Assembly: GCA_945952415.1 (NCBI GenBank)
Contig: CAMFIF010000004.1
Span: 124,001 to 188,000, forward strand
Source: an uncultured Rhizobium sp.
GTDB taxonomy: Bacteria > Pseudomonadota > Alphaproteobacteria > Rhizobiales > Rhizobiaceae
DNA length: 64,000 nt
Direction: 5' to 3'
Position 1 is the first letter of the stretch. Every line of letters begins with the position of its first letter. The notes below the pieces were generated by a model. It was not told the origin of the DNA, searched no databases, and saw nothing but the letters and a program-made list of their open reading frames with translations. This document shows positions 25,993-33,189 of the stretch, piece by piece. A program made the position numbers and the translations under genes.

Positions 25993-26904
25993 TCAGTTCT
26001 TGCGATCCGCCACGAAGCGGGCTGCCTGCAGCAATGTTTCGGCCTTTTCGCCATAGGGTGCGAGGAGCGTTTCCGACTCCGCCACCAGCCGCGAGAGGGC
26101 CTCCCGGGCCCAGACCTCGCCATGAAGCGATACCAGCGTTCCCTTGCCCCGGGCGGCATCTTTTCCGGTTGCCTTGCCCATGGTGGCGGCATCGGCCGTC
26201 AGATCAAGGAGATCATCGGCAAGCTGGAAGGCAAGGCCGATCCTTTCGCCGAACTGGCGCAGCCTCTCCCGATCCTCGCTCGAAACGCCCGCGAGGATGG
26301 CTCCCGCTTCCGTCGCGAAACGAATAAGGGCGCCTGTTTTCATGGCCTGGAGCAGCCGAATGCCGGTTTCGTCGGGGCTCACGCGCTCGGCTTCGAGGTC
26401 GAGCATCTGTCCGCCCGCCATGCCGCCAAGGCCCGATGCCCGGGCGAGTGCCCTTACCAGTTCCACCTGGATTGCCGGCGCAAGCCCAGCTTCCGGGGCG
26501 CAGAGAATGTCAAAGGCATAGGTGAGGAGGCTGTCGCCCGCAAGGATCGCGGTGGCTTCGTCAAAGGCCTTGTGCACCGTCGGCTGGCCGCGCCTCAGAT
26601 CGTCATCATCCATGGCCGGCAGATCGTCATGGACCAGCGAGTAGCAGTGGACGCATTCGAGTGCCGCTGCCACATGCAGGGCCGCCGGACCGGGCGCGGA
26701 AAAAAGCGCAGCACTTTCAATGACCAGAAAAGGGCGCAGCCGCTTGCCGCCATTCAGCACGCCGTGGCGCATGGCGGCGCGCAGCCGTTCCGGACGGGCG
26801 ATTTCGTCCGGTCGTCTCTCGGGCGAAAGAAGCCGGTCGAGAAGCTGCTCCACTTCCCGGGCCTGGCGCTGCAGTTTCTGCTCTATGGAGGGCAAGGTGC
26901 TCAT
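25993..26904 (-). CDS. ispA: Polyprenyl synthetase (farnesyl diphosphate synthase, IspA type)
   Basis: A 303-residue trans-prenyltransferase joining IPP to allylic diphosphates to make farnesyl (or geranylgeranyl) diphosphate. It shows NGGKRLRPFL, the first Asp-rich motif HDDLPAMDDDDLRRG, GDSLLTYAFD, MAGGQMLDLE and the second Asp-rich motif FQLADDLLDL. Length and the extended first motif (DDx4D) fit the bacterial IspA group. The frame extends to 27081, but sequence before the ATG at 26904 overlaps the mtgA promoter region and does not look coding. Divergent from mtgA. Confidence 0.92.
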   Translation of the reverse strand: MSTLPSIEQKLQRQAREVEQLLDRLLSPERRPDEIARPERLRAAMRHGVLNGGKRLRPFLVIESAALFSAPGPAALHVAAALECVHCYSLVHDDLPAMDDDDLRRGQPTVHKAFDEATAILAGDSLLTYAFDILCAPEAGLAPAIQVELVRALARASGLGGMAGGQMLDLEAERVSPDETGIRLLQAMKTGALIRFATEAGAILAGVSSEDRERLRQFGERIGLAFQLADDLLDLTADAATMGKATGKDAARGKGTLVSLHGEVWAREALSRLVAESETLLAPYGEKAETLLQAARFVADRKN

Positions 26905-27079
26905 GCGCGCTGTTTGCCATGGCAGGACCGGGTGATGCAATCGCTTCCTTAAACACATTTTGTGCTTTCCCGGCGCGAGGCTGGAATTGACTGCGCCTTG
27001 ACGGTATGAGTAGGGCGGGCGAGCATCAGTGAGAGCATTGGGACATATGGTGGACACCGTTCCCGACATGGAGGCGGAC

Positions 27080-27793
27080 ATGCCGGCTGTTGAGCGGAAG
27101 GCTCAGGCCGGAACATCGTGGCGGGCGCGAGTCCGTCTGGCGATCAAGATTTTGATCGGGCTGGTCGTGCTGCCCTATGTCCTCATCCTCTTCTATCTCT
27201 TGCCCTTCCTCCATCCCGTTTCCACCCTGATGCTCGGCGATCTCGCGCTTCTGCAGGGTTATGACCGGCGCTGGGTCTCCTTCGAGGAGATTTCGCCCGT
27301 CCTCGTCCAATCGGTGATGATGTCGGAGGACGGCCAGTTCTGCGCCCATAGCGGCGTCGACTGGACGCAGATGCGCGGCGTGATCGACGATGCGCTCAAG
27401 GGCGTGCCGACCCGGGGCGCCAGCACCATCTCAATGCAGACATCCAAGAATCTCTTTCTCTGGAACGGTCGGTCCTTCCTGCGCAAGGGCATGGAAATTC
27501 CGCTGGCGATCGCGTCGGATTTCGTCTGGTCGAAGCGGCGGATGATGGAAATCTATCTCAACATCGCCGAATGGGGGCCCGGCATCTATGGCATCGAAGC
27601 GGCAGCGCGCTATCATTTCAAGGTGCCAGCCTCGAAGCTCAGCCGCCGCCAGGCCGCTCTTCTTGCGGTCTCGCTGCCCAATCCCTACACGCGCATCGCC
27701 AGCAAGCCGGGGCGCGGCCTGAAGCGGCTTGCCGCGGTCATCGAGCGGCGCGCGGCCGGTTCGGGCGATTACATCAAATGTCTTTATGACTGA
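27080..27793 (+). CDS. mtgA: Monofunctional biosynthetic peptidoglycan transglycosylase
   Basis: About 237 residues: one N-terminal membrane anchor (roughly [20 protein letters not shown]) followed by a GT51 domain that polymerises lipid II into glycan chains in the periplasm. GT51 motifs are present: [14 protein letters not shown] with the catalytic Glu, [32 protein letters not shown] and the second Glu region [12 protein letters not shown]. No transpeptidase domain follows, which separates it from PBP1-type enzymes. Several starts are in frame (27029 GTG, 27047, 27068, 27080); GGAGG at 27070-27074 favours 27080. Confidence 0.92.
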   Translation: MPAVERKAQAGTSWRARVRLAIKILIGLVVLPYVLILFYLLPFLHPVSTLMLGDLALLQGYDRRWVSFEEISPVLVQSVMMSEDGQFCAHSGVDWTQMRGVIDDALKGVPTRGASTISMQTSKNLFLWNGRSFLRKGMEIPLAIASDFVWSKRRMMEIYLNIAEWGPGIYGIEAAARYHFKVPASKLSRRQAALLAVSLPNPYTRIASKPGRGLKRLAAVIERRAAGSGDYIKCLYD

Positions 27794-27865
27794 CTTCACG
27801 CTAATTTGCTGGTTGTCACCGAGGACCATCGTCTAGAGTTTCGCCATTCGAAGCGGAGACGACAG

Positions 27866-28513
27866 ATGGAAGAGCTGGTCCTTTACATCGGCAACAAGAA
27901 TTATTCCTCCTGGTCCATGCGACCATGGTTGGCGCTGACGGGGCTCGGCATCCCTTTCCGGGAAGTGCTGATCCCCTTCGACATGAAGGCTGGCAATCCG
28001 GCCTTTCGCGATCTTTCCCCGGTCGGACGGGTTCCGGTGCTGCATCATGGCGCCGTTCGGGTGTGGGAGTCGCTCGCCATCATCGAATATGTGGCGGAGC
28101 TCTTTCCGGAAGCGGGGCTTTGGCCCAGGGACCGTGCCGCCCGGGCGGTTGCACGGGCCATCTCCATGGAAATGCTGAGCGGCTTTCATGCGCTGCGCAG
28201 CGCCTGCCCGATGAACATCCGCCGCAAGCCCGGGCGGATCGCCCTGCCCGAAGGCGTCGACGCCAATATCAGGCGCATCGAGGCGATCTGGAGCGATTGC
28301 CGCAAGGGCTCGGGCGGGCCGTTCCTCTTCGGTTCCTTCAGTGCGGCGGATGCGATGTTTGCGCCCGTCGTCAACCGTTTCGAGATCTACGATCTGGTTT
28401 CGGCGCCGGAAACGCTCGATTACATGGCTGCCGTGAAGGCGCATCCCGCTTGGGTTCTCTGGCAGAGGGGTGCCCTCGAAGAGAGCTGGATCGTGGAAGA
28501 AGACGAGGTTTGA
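27866..28513 (+). CDS. Glutathione S-transferase family protein
   Basis: A 215-residue cytosolic GST. N-terminal thioredoxin-like domain begins LYIGNKNYSSWSMRPW, with the Ser-rich turn that replaces the usual catalytic residue; SPVGRVPVLHHG and VWESLAIIEYVAELFP form the glutathione gamma-Glu site. The C-terminal helical domain contains the SAADAMFAPVVNRFEIY segment typical of N-capping in GSTs. The frame is open from 27806, but GGAGA 8 bases before the ATG at 27866 sets the start. The substrate is unknown. Single gene between mtgA and rpmF. Confidence 0.88.
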   Translation: MEELVLYIGNKNYSSWSMRPWLALTGLGIPFREVLIPFDMKAGNPAFRDLSPVGRVPVLHHGAVRVWESLAIIEYVAELFPEAGLWPRDRAARAVARAISMEMLSGFHALRSACPMNIRRKPGRIALPEGVDANIRRIEAIWSDCRKGSGGPFLFGSFSAADAMFAPVVNRFEIYDLVSAPETLDYMAAVKAHPAWVLWQRGALEESWIVEEDEV

Positions 28514-28685
28514 GGAAACACCCGGCGCGCCGCATGCCGAAGATTCGGCAAAATATGCCTAAAAGGGCTGGCCAAACGGCAAACGAGCATGTATAAGCCG
28601 CGCAAATTTCCGAGATTGAACCGTGATCCCGGCAGCCTCCAGGGGCTGAGGAAAGCGGTTTTGCCCCGTCAAGTGGAGTACTCAA

Positions 28686-28871
28686 ATGGCTGTACCGAAA
28701 AGAAAAACAAGCCCGTCGAAGCGCGGTATGCGCCGTTCTGCTGACGGTCTGAAGAACCCGACCTATGTCGAAGACAAGAACTCGGGCGAACTGCGCCGTC
28801 CGCACCATATCGATCTGAAGACCGGTATGTATCGCGGCCGTCAGGTTCTGACCCCGAAGGAAAACGCCTGA
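28686..28871 (+). CDS. rpmF: 50S ribosomal protein L32
   Basis: A 61-residue ribosomal protein of the large subunit, beginning [19 protein letters not shown], the conserved basic N-terminus of alphaproteobacterial L32. It lacks the Cys zinc-ribbon found in some other lineages. GGAG lies before the ATG and an intrinsic terminator follows at 28911. It stands alone rather than next to plsX-fabH as in enteric bacteria. Confidence 0.97.
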   Translation: MAVPKRKTSPSKRGMRRSADGLKNPTYVEDKNSGELRRPHHIDLKTGMYRGRQVLTPKENA

Positions 28872-28910
28872 TACCAGGCGATGGGCTGAAAAAGCCTGAC
28901 ACACTGTCGA

Positions 28911-28934
28911 AGGCCGGTCATTACCGGCCTTTTT
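28911..28934 (+). terminator. Intrinsic terminator of rpmF
   Basis: AGGCCGGT, CATT loop, ACCGGCCT followed by a T-run: a perfect 8-bp GC-rich stem with the classical tail, 40 bp after the rpmF stop. Confidence 0.9.
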
Positions 28935-29025
28935 CATTTGCGCCTTTTCTTTTCCGGATTGAAGTGCTTGTTTCCCGGACAGGAAATCACCGCCGCGCGC
29001 GGTCCAGAAAACATGAGGTTTTCCG

Positions 29026-29433
29026 ATGCTCGTTGCCCTTCCGCTGATGATCGTGCCCTTCGTGCTCTATAATCTCGCCATGATCGGCCTTTTCGGCAGC
29101 GGCGGCGTGGCAAGCCTCGAGACCGTGCTTCTGCAGGTGAACATGCTCTCGGGCGCAGTCTGGTCGCTCACACTCGGCGATCTCTTCATTCTTATCGGCC
29201 TCGTGGTGTTCTTCCTTGAACTCCTGAAGTCGACGCGCAATTCTTCCGGATCGCTGGTCAATCACATGCTGTCGCTGCTGGTATTCGTGGCTTTCCTGGT
29301 GGAATTCCTGGCAGTCAGAGGGGCTGCCACCCAGGTGTTCTTTCTCCTGATGGTGATTGCCTTCATCGATGTCATCGGTGGTTTTGCCGTGTCGGTGCGC
29401 AGCGCCAGCCGCGACGTGTCCATCGGTCTTTGA
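29026..29433 (+). CDS. Conserved hypothetical membrane protein
   Basis: A 135-residue protein with four hydrophobic segments (about 5-25, 45-65, 78-98, 101-122) and little else, ending in a short basic cytoplasmic tail (VRSASRDVS). I do not recognise a named family; similar small four-span proteins are found next to rpmF and phaR in rhizobia, so it is probably a conserved lineage gene. GAGG 7 bases before the ATG supports the start. It converges on phaR with a hairpin between them. Confidence 0.75.
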   Translation: MLVALPLMIVPFVLYNLAMIGLFGSGGVASLETVLLQVNMLSGAVWSLTLGDLFILIGLVVFFLELLKSTRNSSGSLVNHMLSLLVFVAFLVEFLAVRGAATQVFFLLMVIAFIDVIGGFAVSVRSASRDVSIGL

Positions 29434-29445
29434 GGGCGAGGATGG

Positions 29446-29472
29446 CCGGAGGAGCCGTGCCGCTCCTTCCGG
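29446..29472. terminator. Hairpin between converging genes (membrane protein / phaR)
   Basis: CCGGAGGAGC and GCTCCTTCCGG pair around a 6-nt loop with a single bulged base, in the 54-bp gap between two converging stops. No T-run, so a weak or Rho-assisted terminator. Confidence 0.5.
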
Positions 29473-29487
29473 GGCTCGTCTTGTGGT

Positions 29488-30063
29488 TCAGAGGCTATCC
29501 AGCTTCGTCTGCAGGGCGCGCAACTGCTCCTTGAGCTCGTCGATATCCTTGGGATCGGCCTTCTTTGCTTCCTTCGGCTGGGGCGGGGTCATGAAGGGCG
29601 AGAACATCTGCATGGCCTGGTGGAACATCTCGGTGTTGCGTTTCACCTGCTCCTCCATCAGCTGCATCGGCGCCTGAAGGTTCTTGGCGAGCGGAATGTC
29701 ACCGAAGGCCCGGGTCATCTGCTCGCGGATCTGCACCTGCTGCTCGTTGAAGGCCTTCATGGAATGTTCGAGAAAGCTCGGCACCACCATTTGCATCTGG
29801 TCGCCGTAATAGGAGATCAGCTGGCGCAGGAAGGAAATGGGAAGCAGCGTGTTGCCGGTCTTCGATTCCTGCTCGAAGATGATCTGGGTCAGCACGGAAT
29901 GGGTAATGTCTTCGCCGGTCTTGGCGTCCTGGACTATGAAGTCCTCGCCCTTCTTCACCATCACGGCGAGATCATCCAGCGTCACATAGGTGCTGGTGCC
30001 GGTATTGTAGAGCCGACGATTGGCATATTTCTTGATGGTGATCTGGCCTGTGTTTTTCGCCAT
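29488..30063 (-). CDS. phaR: Polyhydroxyalkanoate synthesis repressor PhaR
   Basis: A 191-residue regulator that senses PHB granules and represses phasin and PHB genes. The N-terminal DNA-binding domain is diagnostic: ITIKKYANRRLYNTGTSTYV then LDDLAVMVKKGEDF. The central PHB-binding part includes LLPISFLRQLISYYG and VVPSFLEHSMKAF. The C-terminus (KKADPKDIDELKEQLRALQ) is a likely coiled coil. A good promoter with TTGTCA-N17-TAAAGT lies upstream. Divergent from phaA-phbB, so it probably controls them. Confidence 0.96.
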   Translation of the reverse strand: MAKNTGQITIKKYANRRLYNTGTSTYVTLDDLAVMVKKGEDFIVQDAKTGEDITHSVLTQIIFEQESKTGNTLLPISFLRQLISYYGDQMQMVVPSFLEHSMKAFNEQQVQIREQMTRAFGDIPLAKNLQAPMQLMEEQVKRNTEMFHQAMQMFSPFMTPPQPKEAKKADPKDIDELKEQLRALQTKLDSL

Positions 30064-30116
30064 TCTTTTCTCCCTGCCCTCCGGCGTCGGACCTGTCCAG
30101 ACGGTTTCCCTTTAAG

Positions 30117-30145
30117 ACTTTATGCTCAAGAAATGGGCGTGACAA
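30117..30145 (-). promoter_or_regulatory. Candidate promoter of phaR
   Basis: On the minus strand TTGTCA, 17 bp, TAAAGT, about 55 bp before the phaR start. Spacing is ideal and both boxes are near consensus. The 237-bp region shared with phaA shows no obvious PhaR-type CTGC-N3-GCAG operator. Confidence 0.5.
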
Positions 30146-30300
30146 TATCTTTGTGCGATGCGGGAAATGCTTTTAAAAAATAGCAAAACTGCGACGAAGG
30201 CATCAGGCAGGCGGTGCCGGAAAGGCATCGAAGGCGTTTGACTCGCGGGCGAAGCTTTGTCAGTTTCCCATTAACTATGCACCATGAGTGAGGAGACCCC

Positions 30301-31482
30301 ATGAGTAATCCATCCATCGTCGTCGCCAGTGCCGCCCGCACTGCGGTCGGCTCTTTCAATGGCGCTTTCGGTTCCGTGCCTGCCCATGAATTGGGTGCGG
30401 CCGTGGTCAAGGCGGTGCTGGAACGGGCGGGCGTCGCGGCCCAGGAGGTCAATGAAGTGATCCTCGGCCAGGTCCTGCCGGCGGGCGAGGGGCAGAACCC
30501 CGCGCGCCAGGCGGCGATGAAGGCCGGCGTTCCCCAGGAAGCCACCGCCTGGGGCGTCAACCAGCTTTGCGGTTCGGGCCTGCGTGCCGTGGCACTCGGC
30601 ATGCAGCAGATCGCCTCCGGCGATGCCTCCATCATCGTGGCCGGCGGGCAGGAATCCATGTCCATGGCGCCCCATTGCGCGCATCTGCGCAACGGCACCA
30701 AGATGGGCGACATGAAGATGATCGACACCATGATCCGCGACGGGCTGACCGATGCCTTCCACGGCTATCACATGGGCATCACCGCGGAGAATGTTGCCCG
30801 GCAGTTCCAGCTGACCCGCGACGAGCAGGACCAGTTTGCGCTCGCCTCGCAGAACAAGGCAGAGGCGGCCCAGAAAGCCGGCCGCTTTGCCGATGAAATC
30901 GTTCCCTTCGTCGTCAAGGGCCGCAAGGGCGATGTCGTGGTCGATCAGGACGAGTATATCCGCCACGGCGCGACGCTCGACAGCATGGCCAAGCTGCGCC
31001 CCGCCTTCGACAAGGAAGGCACGGTCACCGCGGCCAATGCATCCGGCCTCAATGACGGGGCGGCTGCGGCCCTGCTGATGACCGAGGCCGAGGCGGCCCG
31101 CCGCGGCATCCAGCCGCTCGCCCGCATCGTTTCATGGGCCACTGCCGGCGTCGATCCGAGCATCATGGGTACGGGCCCGATCCCCGCATCCCGCAAGGCG
31201 CTGGAAAAGGCGGGCTGGTCGATCAACGATCTCGATCTGGTCGAGGCAAACGAAGCCTTCGCGGCCCAGGCCTGTGCGGTCAACAAGGGCCTTGGCTGGA
31301 ATCCCGACATCGTGAACGTCAATGGCGGTGCCATCGCCATCGGTCACCCGATCGGCGCGTCCGGAGCTCGCGTGATGAATACGCTTCTGTTCGAAATGAA
31401 GCGGCGCGGTGCGAAGAAGGGGCTCGCAACACTGTGCATCGGTGGCGGCATGGGCGTTGCCATGTGCTTCGAGACGCTCTGA
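30301..31482 (+). CDS. phaA: Acetyl-CoA C-acetyltransferase (beta-ketothiolase)
   Basis: A 393-residue thiolase that condenses two acetyl-CoA to acetoacetyl-CoA, the first step of PHB synthesis. The nucleophilic Cys is in [14 protein letters not shown] (about residue 89), with [10 protein letters not shown] carrying the His and [10 protein letters not shown] the second Cys near the C-terminus. GAGGAG precedes the ATG. phbB follows 85 bp downstream in the same direction; the PHB synthase phaC is not in the window, as usual for rhizobia. Confidence 0.97.
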   Translation: MSNPSIVVASAARTAVGSFNGAFGSVPAHELGAAVVKAVLERAGVAAQEVNEVILGQVLPAGEGQNPARQAAMKAGVPQEATAWGVNQLCGSGLRAVALGMQQIASGDASIIVAGGQESMSMAPHCAHLRNGTKMGDMKMIDTMIRDGLTDAFHGYHMGITAENVARQFQLTRDEQDQFALASQNKAEAAQKAGRFADEIVPFVVKGRKGDVVVDQDEYIRHGATLDSMAKLRPAFDKEGTVTAANASGLNDGAAAALLMTEAEAARRGIQPLARIVSWATAGVDPSIMGTGPIPASRKALEKAGWSINDLDLVEANEAFAAQACAVNKGLGWNPDIVNVNGGAIAIGHPIGASGARVMNTLLFEMKRRGAKKGLATLCIGGGMGVAMCFETL

Positions 31483-31567
31483 CGCACACGCAGAGAAAAG
31501 GATGGCCCGGCATCCTTGGGAACCGGGCCGCCAGCGACTGAAAAAACAAACAAAATGGGGGAATGGC

Positions 31568-32293
31568 ATGACGAGAGTGGCGTTGGTAACGGGCGGAACG
31601 CGAGGCATCGGGGCAGCAATTTCCATTGCTCTCAAGAATGCTGGCTATCGCGTTGCGGCCAATTATGCGGGCAATGACGAGAAGGCGCGTGCCTTCCAGG
31701 CGGAGACCGGCATCAAGGTCTACAAGTGGGATGTGTCGAGCTATCAGGCCTGCGCCGAAGGCATCGGGCGGGTGGAAGCCGATCTCGGGCCGGTGGAAAT
31801 CCTCGTCAACAATGCCGGCATCACGCGGGATGCGATGTTCCACAAGATGACCCCGGAACAGTGGAACGAGGTGATCGGCACCAATCTCACCGGTCTCTTC
31901 AACATGACCCATCCGATCTGGAATGCCATGCGCGAGCGGAATTTCGGCCGCGTCATCAACATCTCCTCCATCAACGGACAGAAGGGCCAGATGGGCCAGG
32001 CCAATTATTCGGCTGCCAAGGCGGGGGATCTCGGCTTTACCAAGGCCCTTGCCCAGGAGGGCGCTGCCAAGGGCATCACCGTCAATGCGATCTGCCCGGG
32101 TTATATCGGGACGGAGATGGTGCGCGCCATTCCCGAAAAGGTGCTGACCGAGCGGATCATCCCGCAGATCCCCGTTGGCCGCCTCGGGGAGCCCGAGGAA
32201 ATCGCCCGCTGCGTGGTGTTCCTCGCATCCGACGATGCGGGCTTCATTACCGGGTCGACGATTTCTGCCAATGGCGGTCAGTTCTTCGTCTGA
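31568..32293 (+). CDS. phbB: Acetoacetyl-CoA reductase
   Basis: A 241-residue short-chain dehydrogenase that reduces acetoacetyl-CoA to (R)-3-hydroxybutyryl-CoA with NADPH. Seen: TGGTRGIG cofactor loop at residues 8-15, NNAGITRDAMFHKM, the catalytic Ser in INISSINGQKGQMGQ and YSAAK with catalytic Tyr and Lys, and the C-terminal GSTISANGGQFFV. The INGQKGQ-GQ-NYSAAK pattern is typical of PhbB rather than FabG. GGGGGAAT lies before the ATG; the open frame reaching back to 31409 overlaps phaA and is not used. Confidence 0.96.
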   Translation: MTRVALVTGGTRGIGAAISIALKNAGYRVAANYAGNDEKARAFQAETGIKVYKWDVSSYQACAEGIGRVEADLGPVEILVNNAGITRDAMFHKMTPEQWNEVIGTNLTGLFNMTHPIWNAMRERNFGRVINISSINGQKGQMGQANYSAAKAGDLGFTKALAQEGAAKGITVNAICPGYIGTEMVRAIPEKVLTERIIPQIPVGRLGEPEEIARCVVFLASDDAGFITGSTISANGGQFFV

Positions 32294-32317
32294 CCCCTTC
32301 CTTCCCTGTTTTTTCGG

Positions 32318-32339
32318 CAGGCGGCCTCCGGGCCGCCTG
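32318..32339 (+). terminator. Intrinsic terminator of phaA-phbB
   Basis: CAGGCGGCC, TCCG loop, GGCCGCCTG: a perfect 9-bp stem followed by TTTTCGTTT, 24 bp after the phbB stop. Confidence 0.9.
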
Positions 32340-32395
32340 TTTTCGTTTCTGGAAAAGGTTAACGCGCACCGCTGATGGAAGGGTTCCGCTGGAGG

Positions 32396-32404
32396 TTATC
32401 CACC
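32396..32404 (+). promoter_or_regulatory. DnaA-box-like sequence
   Basis: TTATCCACC differs from the DnaA consensus TTATCCACA at the last base only. A single copy carries little weight; it is listed because it lies beside CtrA- and CcrM-type sites. Confidence 0.35.
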
Positions 32405-32415
32405 GTTTCCTATGG

Positions 32416-32443
32416 TTAACAAATTGTTTTTACACAATATATT
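32416..32443 (+). promoter_or_regulatory. Candidate promoter before repeat 1
   Basis: TTAACA, 16 bp, TATATT in the most AT-rich part of the region, ending 2 bp before repeat 1, so transcription would start inside the repeat near GAACAAAAC. TATAT-like boxes also stand just before repeat 2 (CTATAT, 32698-32703) and, more weakly, before repeat 3, but without good -35 boxes. Confidence 0.45.
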
Positions 32444-32445
32444 GC

Positions 32446-32519
32446 GGTGAACAAAACCAGAAGACGGGGAGGTCAGCGATTCGTCTGTGATTCGTTCCGA
32501 CACTGTTCCAGAGGTTAAT
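32446..32519 (+). repeat. Intergenic repeat, copy 1 of 3
   Basis: A 74-bp unit: GGTGAACAAAAC at the start, a variable 13-bp stretch, then GGTCAGCGATTCGTC and TGTGATTCGTTCCG, and TTAAT at the end. The two GATTC sequences are GANTC (CcrM) sites 11 bp apart. The second core block starts exactly 22 bp after GAAC in all three copies. Confidence 0.9.
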
Positions 32520-32707
32520 CCCGATCCGAAACAGACCCGCATCGACCCTGCTCGCTCGGTGCGCCTTTTTCCGAAGGGTTTGTCTCAAAAGCGGCATTCG
32601 GCGGAAAACGACGGCGCGTTAACCATTGGGGCCTGCGGCTGCCTGTTGCCGTCTCTTTTCGGGTCGGTGCATGGGCACCTCTTCCACCCAAATCCACTAT
32701 ATCTTGT

Positions 32708-32781
32708 AGGGAACAAAACATGAAACAGCCGAGGTCAGCGATTCGTCTGTGATTCGTTCCGTTTTTGGACAGGTTGTTAAC
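32708..32781 (+). repeat. Intergenic repeat, copy 2 of 3
   Basis: Same 74-bp layout as copy 1 with an identical 29-bp core from 32733 to 32761. It begins AGGGAACAAAAC and ends in GTTAAC. It lies 262 bp downstream of copy 1. Confidence 0.9.
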
Positions 32782-32821
32782 GCTCCGACGGATGCGAAAC
32801 TGCCCTTCGGAAATGTTATAG

Positions 32822-32838
32822 TTAACAATATATTAACC
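32822..32838 (+). promoter_or_regulatory. CtrA-type binding site
   Basis: TTAA, 7 bp (CAATATA), TTAACC: an exact match to the alphaproteobacterial CtrA consensus TTAA-N7-TTAA. It stands between repeats 2 and 3. Binding is inferred from the motif alone. Confidence 0.6.
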
Positions 32839-32952
32839 AGTGCCTTGCGGCCGCGGGTCCAATGGTTAATGTGGCTATCCCAATTCAGGAGAGACCCTTT
32901 CTTGCGGTTTGCCGATCTTGAGCGCGCCGCGCCGTTTGGCACCAGATCTAGT

Positions 32953-33026
32953 GGTGAACAAACCGGGAAAGCGCGCCGGTCAGCGATTCGTCAGCGATTC
33001 GTTCCGCCGCTGTTCCAATTCCTAAC
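32953..33026 (+). repeat. Intergenic repeat, copy 3 of 3
   Basis: Same layout, 245 bp after copy 2. The core here is a tandem duplication of CAGCGATTCGT, which suggests how the paired GATTC arrangement arose. The unit ends in CTAAC, and a perfect hairpin begins 2 bp later. Confidence 0.88.
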
Positions 33027-33027
33027 G

Positions 33028-33057
33028 CCACGTCGCAAAATACTATTTGCGACGTGG
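33028..33057. repeat. Perfect 12-bp hairpin after repeat 3
   Basis: CCACGTCGCAAA, a 6-nt loop, TTTGCGACGTGG. The stem is perfect but no T-run follows, so it is an atypical terminator; it may be an RNA structural element or a protein-binding palindrome. It is 133 bp upstream of the helicase gene. Confidence 0.75.
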
Positions 33058-33189
33058 AATTGCGTCTGCGCCAACTTCTTTCGGCGGAAGCGGCGATAAG
33101 CCCTTGTGTTTGGGGGCAGGGAGCGCCATGTGTGCTCTCAGTTCCTGCCGGACCCCGTCCGGCTTCCGCCTGCCTGATGGAATGACATT

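Larger units (their letters stand above)
32294..33189. other. About 900-bp non-coding region with three repeats and cell-cycle-type motifs
   Basis: No convincing gene; the open frames of 78 and 116 codons here run through the repeats and have no family features. In order it holds the phbB terminator (32318), GTTAAC (32358), a DnaA-box-like TTATCCACC (32396), GTTAAC (32415), a promoter-like TTAACA-N16-TATATT (32416), repeat 1 (32446), CGTTAACC (32618), repeat 2 (32708), a perfect TTAA-N7-TTAA (32822), GGTTAAT (32864), repeat 3 (32953) and a 12-bp hairpin (33028). All six GANTC sites of the region lie in the repeats, two in each. The function is unknown; see findings. Confidence 0.8.

Noticed and set aside
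32487..33099. Open frames of 78 and 116 codons in the phbB-helicase gap
   Set aside because: They run through the repeats and promoter-like AT-rich sequence, have no ribosome-binding site, and their translations have no resemblance to each other although they share repeat sequence.
32294..33189. Chromosomal replication origin
   Set aside because: CtrA, GANTC and one DnaA-like site are present, but there is only one imperfect DnaA box and no hemE, dnaA, parAB or similar neighbour; kept only as an alternative in the findings.
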